This document shows, one piece after another, positions 8,068 through 19,212 of a stretch of 64,000 nucleotides of DNA; positions within the stretch are counted from its first letter, which is position 1, and the number at the start of each line of letters is the position of its first letter. Below the pieces are notes generated by a model. The model did not search any database, was not told the DNA's origin, and saw only the letters and a program-made list of their open reading frames with translations. A program made the position numbers and the translations under genes. Source of the stretch: Opitutaceae bacterium (GTDB lineage Bacteria > Verrucomicrobiota > Verrucomicrobiia > Opitutales > Opitutaceae); contig JAEUHC010000006.1 of NCBI GenBank assembly GCA_016794785.1, positions 167,154 through 231,153 on the forward strand, read 5' to 3'.

Positions 8068-9204
8068 GGGGAGGTCAGCAATTGATCGCCTCGGTGTGAG
8101 TTCTACTAACCGAAATCTGTGACAGCATCCGGTAGATTGGCGAGCGTGGCGTTTCCCGGCGCGCATCACTTGATGCGGTGATCGGGATTACATACGGCGG
8201 AAGGAGCATGTGGCGATAGGGTCGCTTTATCCTCCCCCCGGTTGCCGGCATACAGCCGAACCGGATAGGTCGGGGTCAACGCGACTGCCTTTGCTGCGTG
8301 GTTCTTCAACTGCCCCGATTCCCAATAAGCACTCCTCCGGGCACGAAGGATGATGAAAAAGCGCGGACCGCCCACCGGGCGGTCGCGGGCTAACCGTGGA
8401 CCCCCGGCGGACCGCTCTCCGGCCGCTGGTGGTAGCCCTACTGAGGCGCGACATGCCGACGCATCTCCTCGGCCCGCCGCAAACAGTGTATCGCACCGGG
8501 CAAGGTCCGCTGCGCTCTCCACCTTGCCCGGTGCGGTCTGATTCGCGGCTGTTCAAAGCCGAGGAGTTCCCATCCTCGGACGTGCTGGATCGGCCACGCT
8601 CGTTGGCGTGGCCGGATACCGGCGCGAACGCCGAGCCAGCAAATCGGGAGATCAGACACCGCCACAGAATCCGCGAGCGCGCGGGCCGCCTTGCCGGTTG
8701 GAGTTCGTGTCGGCCGGGAGCCGGTGCCGCAATCCCGCCGTTCGTTGGGCTGGCAACGATCGACCGGCGAACCGCCAATCGTCGACCGGCAGCTCGGCGG
8801 AGAACCCCCGGCCGGATCGGCAACGGTCGGGGGGCCTCGCCCACGCAACGGGTGTATCGGATCGGGCAAGGTCCGCTGGCGCTCTGCGCCTTCGATTCGT
8901 TCTCCGAGCGAACGGCGTGGCGCCCGCTTCCACTCCGGCGCCAGGCACCGGATTCACTGCAGCACCCTCTGCGGTTGCCGTCTTTCAATTCACCCCGCTT
9001 TTTTGCCAATTGGACCTCGGCTTCACTTCACGTTTGATGCATCCATGGGCGGGCGCGAGTAGTGACGGCCGCTCCGCAACGAAGGGCTTAGCCGCCATTG
9101 GTTTATCAGAAATGGTATTTTTACTGAACGATGAAAAAATGGATTTCCAGTAAGAATCCGTTGCCTTTTCACTGAAATCGACGTTCTTACAGTCCACTAA
9201 ACCC
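8068..9204. other. 1.1-kb spacer without a credible gene, containing direct and inverted repeats
   Basis: The open frames here are R/P/G/S-rich, overlap on both strands and have no recognisable fold. Two imperfect copies of a sequence of about 33 bases lie at 8486-8518 and 8852-8885, both containing GGGCAAGGTCCGCTG. The first copy forms an inverted repeat of 14-15 bp (8493-8506 pairing with 8521-8534). A separate 8-bp perfect hairpin lies at 8366-8384. The last 100 bases (9100-9204) are AT-rich and probably hold the promoter of the following toxin-antitoxin operon. It may be decayed DNA, an integration scar or a structured RNA. Confidence 0.5.
9150..9190. promoter_or_regulatory. Inverted repeat upstream of the AbiE-like operon, candidate operator
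   Basis: GTAAGAA at 9150-9156 is matched by its complement TTCTTAC at 9184-9190, and a third copy, GTAAGAA, lies just inside the coding start at 9215-9221. The repeat sits 14 bases before the GTG start in an AT-rich stretch unlike its surroundings. AbiEi antitoxins are known to autorepress by binding inverted repeats in their own promoter, which fits, but binding here is inferred. Confidence 0.45.
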
Positions 9205-10251
9205 GTGCGTGAGAGTAAGAACATCCGACACGAGAGTGAACTCGTTCATCTGTTCGGGCAGCTTGTCCGCGATGAAAAAGACCTCCCTTGGCAGCCAAAC
9301 CCGGTCGCCTCGGAGGGAGCGCCCAGTGGAGTAGCCCTCAACTTCGATGACCGGCGCCTGCAATTCCGACCACGCTTCGCCTTGGTCCCCGACGCGAATG
9401 AAGTCATCCGCCTGACGGCGGAAGAGAAAGAGCAAACGCTCTTCGTGGTGCCCCGGCTCAATCCCGCGTTCTTGGACGTCTGCCGAAAGCACCGCGTCAG
9501 CGTCGTGGATCTGAATGGCCGCACGTTCATCCGAGCACCCGGGGTTTGGATTGAACGCGGCCCGCTGCCCGGCCGGGAGTATCGCTTCGAACTCGAGCCC
9601 AGAAACGTCTTCGTGGGAAAAAGCGTGCGCATCGTGCGCACGCTGTTGACCGACCCGCAACGGTTGTGGGCGCAAAGTGAAATCACCCGACGCACCGGCG
9701 CGAGTTCCGGACTCGTCTCGCGCATCACGACCCACCTGCTGCGCCAGGGTCTGCTGCGCAAGGTCGACGCGCGGCGCTTCCATGTCGTCTCACCTTCGCT
9801 GCTGCTCGACGCGTGGGTGAACTCGGACGAGTTCGGCCGAAGGGCGGCTACCCAGCGGTATTCGGCGCTGATCTCCGATCCGGTCCAGCTCGCGAAAAAA
9901 CTCCGCAACGACCTGACGCATGCGCCCGACGCGCCCCTGTTCGCGTTCACGCAGTGGATCGCCGCGTGGTTGCGCCATCCCTACACCGAGCCGCCGATCG
10001 TCTCCGCCTACATCTCCCGCCTGCCGGCGCCGGAACAGCTCGAGCGTCTCGGGCTCCGGCCCGTCAACGAGGCTGGCCGCGTCTGGTTGCACGTGCCGAC
10101 CGACGAGGGCGTTTTCCTCGAACGGCGGACGGTCGAAAACCTGCCGCTCGTCACGGACGCGCAGATCTACCTCGACCTCGTAAAGACGGGACTTCGCGGA
10201 CCCGAACAGGCGCAGGCGCTGCGCGAATGGGACGGATTCTGCCGCCCATGA
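9205..10251 (+). CDS. AbiEi-like type IV antitoxin / winged-helix transcriptional regulator
   Basis: The 348-residue product has a middle winged-helix segment (about residues 145-200: LLTDPQRLWAQSEITRRTG, then LVSRITTHLLRQGLL) and a C-terminal domain like those of AbiEi-type proteins. In type IV systems the antitoxin does not bind the toxin directly but counters its action and represses the operon. It starts with GTG at 9205, directly after an AT-rich promoter-like region with inverted repeats. Its TGA overlaps the ATG of the next gene (ATGA), and that partner is a nucleotidyltransferase-like protein, which supports the assignment. The N-terminal 140 residues resemble a restriction-endonuclease-like or antitoxin leader region, but I cannot place them. 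Confidence 0.65.
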   Translation: MRESKNIRHESELVHLFGQLVRDEKDLPWQPNPVASEGAPSGVALNFDDRRLQFRPRFALVPDANEVIRLTAEEKEQTLFVVPRLNPAFLDVCRKHRVSVVDLNGRTFIRAPGVWIERGPLPGREYRFELEPRNVFVGKSVRIVRTLLTDPQRLWAQSEITRRTGASSGLVSRITTHLLRQGLLRKVDARRFHVVSPSLLLDAWVNSDEFGRRAATQRYSALISDPVQLAKKLRNDLTHAPDAPLFAFTQWIAAWLRHPYTEPPIVSAYISRLPAPEQLERLGLRPVNEAGRVWLHVPTDEGVFLERRTVENLPLVTDAQIYLDLVKTGLRGPEQAQALREWDGFCRP

Positions 10252-11081
10252 AATACGCCACCTACGCGGAGTATGATCCGAAAGGAATGGCACTCGCCGT
10301 TCCCGGTCTCCTCACGGTCTGGGCCGGCATCCAGCGTCTGCGGGACGAACTTGTGCTGGTGGGCGGGCTTGTGCCGCACTTCATCTGCACCCATCCCCCG
10401 TCCAACGACCGCTTCCCGCGTCCCGGCACGCTCGACGTCGATATCGGCATCGCGATCGGCGCATCGTCGGGGCAATACCCCGGCCTGCAGTCGGAGTTGC
10501 AGGGGCAAGGATTTCGGCTGAACGGAGACCGCTTTGAAAAGAAGGTCGGCCTCTACACGCTCTACGTCGACTTCCTCGTGGAGGACCCGCGTGGGAGACG
10601 AGGAGCCATCCCGGTCGACGACGTGCCCGCCAACGTGATGCCGGGCATTGACCGCGCGCTTGCGACCGCCCGGCAGCAGGCCGTGAGCGGCATCGATCTC
10701 TTGGGAGCGAAACAGAATTTCACGATTCCGATCTGCGAGGTAGGCCCGTTCCTTGCCCTGAAGCTGCGCGCGTTCGGCTCCCGGCAGGCGCCGAAGGATG
10801 CGTTCGACGTGCTCTACACTCTGCTCCACTACGATGGCGGCACCGACGCGGCGATCGCGGCCTTCGGAACGGAGGTGCAGGTCGGCAACACCGCCATGCC
10901 CGACGCCATCACCTGCCTGAAGAACTTCTTCCAGCATGAGGACTCGCCCGCGCCGGTGCGTGCGGCGCACTTCGTGCATGGCGAGATCGACGCCGGCGAG
11001 GTCGAAGACATCCGCACCGCACGTCTGCAGATTCAACAGGATGTTGTCACCCTCGGGCGCACCTTGCTCGCGGCGATTTAG
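10248..11081 (+). CDS. AbiEii-like nucleotidyltransferase toxin
   Basis: The product has 277 residues from the ATG at 10248, which overlaps the antitoxin stop by four bases. It carries the nucleotidyltransferase (polymerase beta-like) signature: VLVGGLVPHFI followed by the acidic motif TLDVDIGI, a third acidic strand (TLYVDFLV) and a later helix with LALKLRAF and KDAFDVLYTL, as in AbiEii/AbiGii toxins and MNT-type enzymes. AbiEii family toxins transfer nucleotides to tRNA acceptor ends or other targets and give phage abortive infection. The coupled AbiEi-like gene just upstream supports a type IV toxin-antitoxin pair. Its target is unknown. Confidence 0.75.
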   Translation: MKYATYAEYDPKGMALAVPGLLTVWAGIQRLRDELVLVGGLVPHFICTHPPSNDRFPRPGTLDVDIGIAIGASSGQYPGLQSELQGQGFRLNGDRFEKKVGLYTLYVDFLVEDPRGRRGAIPVDDVPANVMPGIDRALATARQQAVSGIDLLGAKQNFTIPICEVGPFLALKLRAFGSRQAPKDAFDVLYTLLHYDGGTDAAIAAFGTEVQVGNTAMPDAITCLKNFFQHEDSPAPVRAAHFVHGEIDAGEVEDIRTARLQIQQDVVTLGRTLLAAI

Positions 11082-11273
11082 AAAAGTCACGATATGCCCG
11101 ACGCCTCCACGAGCTACGCCATGTCTGAGGCGCTTCCAGCTCGCTCGTCCGGTAGAGGTAGGGCTGGGTAAAAAACTTCGTCGAGCGAAGCATTTCGATC
11201 CACCGCATCCGCCACTCTTATGTCGCCCCGTGCGCTCCGCTATTACCCGGTCCGATTTGGTTACAATACGGCG

Positions 11274-12383
11274 ATGTGGCGGCATCGCTTTTCCATCATT
11301 CGGCAGGAGGTCGATGCGATGTCAGCCGAGGAACTGCGCAAACTCGGAGCCGGTGATGGCGAGGAAAGCTTGGAGAGCGGCCGGAATGTGCTCTGGGGCA
11401 CGCGCGGCGAGGAAGAGATTTGCCGCTACGAAATTGCCGACCGACGCGGCATCGATCGCAAAAGCGAGGAAGCCAAGGAGGCGGGCTCGATCGCATTCAA
11501 CACTTGGTTCACCGACCTTTTCTACCGGTCATCGGGCGAGAACATCTTCGAAATTCGCCCGGTCGTGCTCGATCTGCTGCGCCACAGCAGCATCGATGAA
11601 GCGCTCGTTGAGAAGGCTCGTCTGCCATTTCCGTTTTTCTATCTGCACCTCGGAGAAAGTTCGCAGATCACTTTCGGTGGCGGCACGCATCTGCTCGACG
11701 GGATGTATGTCGAAAATTCGGTCTATCGGGGCGGCAACCGCCAGTTTGATAGCACCCGGATCGAAGAAACCCTGCAACTCATCCTGACTACGCGTAAAGT
11801 CGGCGGACAATATGCGCAGCGGACATCCGCCCCTGAATTCCTGGAAGACGAGCCGACCCTGCAGGTCTACGCCTCGTTCGAAAAGGACGCCAGGTTCACA
11901 GCCGGCATCGCGGACGCGCTCGGACTTTTTGAGAAGGACGCGCTTTTGCACGACCCGAAAGGCCGCGCGTTTTGGGACCAAGCTTCGCTTCGCCAAGCGC
12001 TGGAGTTGATGACCAACGTGCTGCTCTTTTTGTCCCGCGAGGAACACGACGTCACGTTGCGGTATCCGAGCGACGCGCCCGCGAATCTTGTCAAAAAGGC
12101 GAATGATCCTGATTCGCCGCGAATGCGCGCACGTTCCGAGTCGAAACTGCAATCGCTCGGTTTTCGCCGCGTGCATTTCATCGGGGATCGCCTGGGTGAC
12201 GAACTGGCAAGCAGATACTCAGCCGGCGAACTAACGAGCGCCCATTGGCGCCGGGGGCATTGGCGGGCACAGCCTCACGGTCAGGCATTTTCACTCCGCA
12301 AGAACGTGTGGATCATGCCGACCATAGTTCGGAGCGATCTTGGCGAACCGACGCCGCGGCGCATCTACGGTGTGCCAAGGTAA
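11274..12383 (+). CDS. Orphan protein with an AcrVA2-like C-terminal motif
   Basis: This is a soluble protein of about 369 residues of uncertain family. The C-terminus reads HWRRGHWRAQPHGQ, followed by LRKNVWIMPTIV. That pattern (R-R-G-H-W, a G, then a basic residue before W..P..V) matches what I recall of the end of the type V anti-CRISPR AcrVA2 and its many bacterial relatives. The middle (PFFYLHLGESSQITF, LLDGMYVENS) also follows that family's outline. AcrVA2 acts on Cas12a transcripts, but most bacterial relatives are uncharacterised and are not shown to be anti-CRISPRs. The start is uncertain: ATG at 11220 or 11274, neither with a clear ribosome site. It sits alone between the AbiE pair and the HEPN-like gene. 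Confidence 0.5.
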   Translation: MWRHRFSIIRQEVDAMSAEELRKLGAGDGEESLESGRNVLWGTRGEEEICRYEIADRRGIDRKSEEAKEAGSIAFNTWFTDLFYRSSGENIFEIRPVVLDLLRHSSIDEALVEKARLPFPFFYLHLGESSQITFGGGTHLLDGMYVENSVYRGGNRQFDSTRIEETLQLILTTRKVGGQYAQRTSAPEFLEDEPTLQVYASFEKDARFTAGIADALGLFEKDALLHDPKGRAFWDQASLRQALELMTNVLLFLSREEHDVTLRYPSDAPANLVKKANDPDSPRMRARSESKLQSLGFRRVHFIGDRLGDELASRYSAGELTSAHWRRGHWRAQPHGQAFSLRKNVWIMPTIVRSDLGEPTPRRIYGVPR

Positions 12384-12614
12384 CGAGCGTTTCGCGTCGC
12401 TGCGTGGGTCATGACAGCCGTGAGTGCGCGGCACCCTCTTGCACCGGCGCTGGCTCATTATTGCGAACCGTGAACATGAGATCGTTCCACTCGGCCAAGG
12501 TCATGTTGTGAATCGTGATAAGACAGCCGTAAGATTCCGTGAGGGCAGGCGGAGAGGGTATGATCCCTTGAAGTTGCGCCTAGGCCGGCCGTCTACATGA
12601 TGGGAGCGTCACGT

Positions 12615-13460
12615 ATGCGCCAAAGAGCCGTTTACGATCTAGCCGACCTCGCCGATCCCGAGTTCTTCGCCGAACTCGAGACGGGGATTGGGCTGTGCGT
12701 CGCCAATGCGACCCGGATAATGGCAGATGTCGCGGTATTGGCGAAAGACGGTCGATACCAGGCGGCGAGGATCCTGCAAAACGTCGCCAACGAGGAAACC
12801 GCGAAGGCGATGATCCTCATGGATGCGGTGCGCTGCCCGCGTGCGCCGAAGGAGGTTCTTGTCCGCCAGCTGAAGTATTTCGCGCAACACCTGCCGAAGG
12901 GACTCTACGTTTGTGTGGCAGAGGGCCGGCCATGCTCGTTTGCCGAGGTTCAGGGGCGGATCGAACGGGAGCGGAAGCAATACTACCTCGATGGCCCGGA
13001 CGGCGGGGAGTTCGCCGTTTGCAACTACATCCTGAGTGCACGCGAGCAGGCGATGTATGTGGACTACATCGTGGCGGACGAATCGAAGTGGTGGCACGAT
13101 CCGGTAACGCATCACCTGCTGGTGTTCGGCCCGGATGATTTTCGCCCGGGGGGAATCTTCCGGATGGTTTCAGCGCTGCACGCAGCTGGATGCTTTTCGG
13201 CGGCGGCGCTCGCGACGATTGCCGACCTCTGGCGTTGCGTGACCGTCGACGGGGCGATGACAATTCACGAGCTGCGCGATCTCAACGAGGCAACCCTGCG
13301 GGCCCTCGACGCGAAAGGCCTGTTGAAGGCCGCAGGCCGGGAAGCGTTTGGGCTGATTGTCAACGAGTGTCCCTTCCCGCTCCATCCGCTCGACCTTACG
13401 CAGGAGAAGGTGAATAAGGAAGCGCTGCTGGAGCAACGCAGCTGGCCCGGATACACGTAA
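12615..13460 (+). CDS. AbiV / HEPN-like protein
   Basis: The 281-residue protein begins with an all-helical region in which YQAARILQNVANEETAKAMI (about residues 52-71) matches the conserved helix of AbiV-type and other HEPN proteins (accumulating small side chains, then E-E-x-x-K-A). AbiV gives abortive infection in Lactococcus, and HEPN domains are often RNases, although no R-x4-H motif is obvious here. The remaining residues are unassigned. The ATG at 12615 is preferred because GGGAG at 12602-12606 gives well-placed Shine-Dalgarno pairing; an upstream ATG at 12597 would add six residues. It lies in a row of single defence-like genes. Confidence 0.5.
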   Translation: MRQRAVYDLADLADPEFFAELETGIGLCVANATRIMADVAVLAKDGRYQAARILQNVANEETAKAMILMDAVRCPRAPKEVLVRQLKYFAQHLPKGLYVCVAEGRPCSFAEVQGRIERERKQYYLDGPDGGEFAVCNYILSAREQAMYVDYIVADESKWWHDPVTHHLLVFGPDDFRPGGIFRMVSALHAAGCFSAAALATIADLWRCVTVDGAMTIHELRDLNEATLRALDAKGLLKAAGREAFGLIVNECPFPLHPLDLTQEKVNKEALLEQRSWPGYT

Positions 13461-13579
13461 GCCGATCGGCACCCGCAGCACCGGGACTAAAGCCAAGCTC
13501 GCACGGCCACGTCTCCGCAGCGAAACCGGGATTTTGTGGCCACGTGGCCCCCGATGCGTCGACGATCTTTTTCACGTCC

Positions 13580-15454
13580 ATGATCAACGCAGGCACCACC
13601 GGCAACACCCCGCCCTCCCGGTTCAACGTGAGCGCGGACGATCTGCGGAAATTTGACTGGCAGGACCGGATCGCGAGCTGTCCGGGGAAAGAGTGTTCGG
13701 ACTACCGAGAGGTTCTGCAGAAAGGTTTCTCCGAGCGCGAAGCAGCAGGCGACGACCTGGGCATGCGCGTCTTCAACCTCCTGTTTCTCGTCGCGGCGTT
13801 CTATCCCGACTACGACGCGAAAGGGAATCCGTATCGCGAATGGTGGTCCAACGGCGAAGGCAAGCGGTCGATGAACACGGACGATCTCGTGCCGGCCGAC
13901 TTTGCCGCGATGCGTGGGATCGTGGATGAAATCAACAACCCGGAATACCGGGGCCGGCTGGCGGACATACTCTGGGAATGCACCAAGGACTTCAAATGCG
14001 CCCAGCTCGCTGTCCGGTCTTTCCTCGAATCGGCGGACAAGCTGATCAACGCGGGCGAATGGATTGGCTACGCCGTGCGACTGGAGCGCGCGGCGAAGAT
14101 CGCGGCGCGAAAAGGCTTCGAGAAGCTCGAGGCCGAAGTCGTCGCGGCAGTCGAGAGTGGGATTGCCGCCTGCCAGAACGACCGAACGAACGAGGCGCTC
14201 TGCCGCCGACTGATGACCATCCTGCTCCGACTCCACGTCGGGGATGCGAAAAAATACGCGACGCTGTCGGAACAACTGGCCACGGATTTCGCCGCGGCTG
14301 GAAACTGGCACGCTTCCGAGAGATACTGGGACACCGCGAGTTCATGGCACCGGGTGAACAAGGACGACGCCGCGGCTCAACGATGCCTCGCGGCCGCGGC
14401 CGAGTGCAACGTCTCCGCGGCCGAGGCCAACGTCGCCGGTCCAAAACGAAGTTACAGCTTCGCCGCGTTCTGGATGGGGAAGGGACTTGAGGGATTGCGG
14501 CGCGCACAGGCGGACCCGGCTCGCCTCGTCCACGTGCATCGGCGGCTCCTAGAACTGCAAAAGCTCGCGCTGACCGAGATGGGGCCGATGAGCCTCAACT
14601 TGGATGAAATCCCGGGCTTTCGCGACAACGAGGCCGCCGCGCAAAAAGCGGCGGCGGACCACGTGCGAGGTCATTCGTTCGAGTTCGCACTCGGTCGCTT
14701 CGCGTTTGTGTCGCATCCCACCAACGTCGCCGCCCTCAAAGCTCAGATCCTGAAACAATCGGAGGAAACCATTTTCGATAAGATCGTGGTGGAGACGGCG
14801 ATCGATCGCTGGGGAAAAACGGCGGACACACTGGCTCCGTCGAGCGTGGGTGGCCCCCTGGAAGGCGAAGCCTTGCGAAAGCGAATGGTTCAGATGGCGA
14901 ACGAGATCAACTGGCCGCTGCAAGTTGCTTGGCACATCGAGCCGGCGCGGCTCGCGTTCACCACGGAACACGCCGTGCGGCGCGACAGCCTGCGGTTTCT
15001 CGTCAGCTTCAATCCCTTTATCCCGAAGGGACACGAAGGGATTTACCTGCGCGGGATTCAGGCCGGGTTTCATGGCGACTGGCTCGTGGCCATGCACCTT
15101 CTGATTCCGCAGGTGGAGGCGTCGATCCGGCTCGTCCTACAACAAGAAGGTGTCGTCACGTCGACACTCGAATCCGACGGCACGCAGAAAGAGCGCGATC
15201 TGAACCAGCTCCTGTGGATGCCAGAAATGGAAAAGACCTTCGGGTCGGACATCGCGTTTGACCTGCGCGGCATCCTGATCGAGCGCTTCGGCCACAACAT
15301 GCGGAATGAATCCGCCCACGGGCTCATGCCGGAAGGGGCATTCTACGGATCGGCATCGGTGTTTCTGTGGTGGCTGATCATCCACCTGTGCTGGCGCGGC
15401 TATGCGGTGTCCGTGGCGCCGCCGACGGAACCACCCCAGGCGCCTTCGAACTGA
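13580..15454 (+). CDS. Large helical protein with DUF4209-like C-terminus
   Basis: The protein has about 624 residues. The N-terminal part (to about 420) is helical and rich in alanine and charged residues, resembling TPR/HEAT-like repeats. The C-terminal 200 residues end in FGHNMRNESAHGLM and then a hydrophobic SVFLWWLIIHLCW, which is the R-N-x-x-A-H-G pattern of DUF4209/HEPN-like domains. Such proteins recur in defence islands, and a nucleic-acid-targeting role is possible but unproven. An upstream GTG at 13544 would add 12 residues; neither start has a strong ribosome site. The gene converges on the PIN-like gene with only five bases between stops. Confidence 0.55.
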   Translation: MINAGTTGNTPPSRFNVSADDLRKFDWQDRIASCPGKECSDYREVLQKGFSEREAAGDDLGMRVFNLLFLVAAFYPDYDAKGNPYREWWSNGEGKRSMNTDDLVPADFAAMRGIVDEINNPEYRGRLADILWECTKDFKCAQLAVRSFLESADKLINAGEWIGYAVRLERAAKIAARKGFEKLEAEVVAAVESGIAACQNDRTNEALCRRLMTILLRLHVGDAKKYATLSEQLATDFAAAGNWHASERYWDTASSWHRVNKDDAAAQRCLAAAAECNVSAAEANVAGPKRSYSFAAFWMGKGLEGLRRAQADPARLVHVHRRLLELQKLALTEMGPMSLNLDEIPGFRDNEAAAQKAAADHVRGHSFEFALGRFAFVSHPTNVAALKAQILKQSEETIFDKIVVETAIDRWGKTADTLAPSSVGGPLEGEALRKRMVQMANEINWPLQVAWHIEPARLAFTTEHAVRRDSLRFLVSFNPFIPKGHEGIYLRGIQAGFHGDWLVAMHLLIPQVEASIRLVLQQEGVVTSTLESDGTQKERDLNQLLWMPEMEKTFGSDIAFDLRGILIERFGHNMRNESAHGLMPEGAFYGSASVFLWWLIIHLCWRGYAVSVAPPTEPPQAPSN

Positions 15455-15459
15455 AAGCC

Positions 15460-16293
15460 TCAAGAGGTGGATCGGGAAAATTCGAAGAAAAGTTTCGCCA
15501 GCGCATACAGTTCGTTCACGCGCGCTTCCTTCGAGAGGATGCCATCGTAATAGGTTGCCATGGTGACGTAGTCCACGTCCAGAAATTCGTTGGTGGCCGC
15601 GGTGTCTTTGAGCGATTCGGCGCCATTCGATTCGAACCAGCCGAAGATCGACAGCTGATACATCATGACGAGCCTCGCGCCGAGTGCGTAGCCGAGGAAC
15701 AGTTCTTTGGCCTCCTCTTCGCTGAGCCCCCTGGTCGCCATCGCGTCACGATAGGCGACGAAGGAGGTAAGGTAGATAAACTCGTAGAGCGCATCAGTCA
15801 TCCGGCCGTTGCGCGCGTCCGCGCGCAACGCTTCGGGCAGCTGCTTCCGAAGAGCGCCAACCGCGCCGACCAAGGCGGTCTTGTGCAGCGGAGTATCGAT
15901 GCGCTGGGGGCGGACTATCGCGAGCTGCTTCTGGATTTCCGCCGCCTCCAGCGGAAATGTCGCGCGCTTCCCATCCGTGAACTTCTTGATCTCGACGAGA
16001 AGCTTCCGGAGCTCGCCGGTGAGGCGCACATCGGTCGCGGTTTCGATTAGCTTCTTCGTGTCGATCTCCTGCCGGATAAGCTCTCCCGTGCCCGCGGTGA
16101 CTACCGCCTGCTCCGGGAAGTCCTTCAACACCTCGAAAGAGCGCGTGGCCGCGTAGACGGGGTCGCTCCCTTTCAGCATCTCGAAGAGCGCGGTGTCTGT
16201 CACCACCGCGACGTTATCCGGCGACGCCGAGAGGTGAGTGTTCAACGCCAGATCTGGCAAACGGAAGGAGTTCTGATCGATGACTAGGTGCAT
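15460..16293 (-). CDS. PIN-like domain protein (putative RNase)
   Basis: This protein of about 277 residues starts with a beta strand ending in an acidic residue (HLVIDQNSF), followed by a second strand and helix with acid (VVTDTALFEMLKG) and, near the C-terminus, FLDVDYVTMATYYDGILSKE. The spacing of acidic residues fits a PIN-like metal-dependent nuclease with a long helical insert (about residues 60-230). No antitoxin gene is adjacent, so it is not a classic VapC pair. It lies at the border of the island, upstream of clpB on the same strand, and ends five bases from the convergent DUF4209-like gene. The family assignment is by fold pattern only. Confidence 0.5.
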   Translation of the reverse strand: MHLVIDQNSFRLPDLALNTHLSASPDNVAVVTDTALFEMLKGSDPVYAATRSFEVLKDFPEQAVVTAGTGELIRQEIDTKKLIETATDVRLTGELRKLLVEIKKFTDGKRATFPLEAAEIQKQLAIVRPQRIDTPLHKTALVGAVGALRKQLPEALRADARNGRMTDALYEFIYLTSFVAYRDAMATRGLSEEEAKELFLGYALGARLVMMYQLSIFGWFESNGAESLKDTAATNEFLDVDYVTMATYYDGILSKEARVNELYALAKLFFEFSRSTS

Positions 16294-16343
16294 GGAAGCG
16301 GACACGGAGAATAACCGGCGAACGATGGCCGACCGGCTGTTGG

Positions 16344-18956
<2,613 letters not shown>

Positions 18957-19212
18957 GATTTCTTCCCTTCGCATCCGGCGGGCCAGCTCGGCAACCTGTT
19001 TCCCCCTAGGCGGAAGCCCCCAGCCGCGCGGTCGCCGGGACAAAATTGCACTCATCGAAGGCCTAGGCGCGCCACCTTGCGCAGGAACCCCGGCCCCGGA
19101 CGCCAGTCTGCGTTTGCATCCGCCACAGGCTGCCTTCACCACACCGATCCACACCCACAGCAAGGCGAAACCCAACTGCGTCTCCCGCGTCATAGTTCGC
19201 GCCCCCCCACCC

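Noticed and set aside
8227..9009. Minus-strand frame of 260 codons considered as a gene
   Set aside because: It is R/G/S/P-rich, contains the DNA repeat twice and overlaps similar frames on the other strand; there is no start signal or domain.
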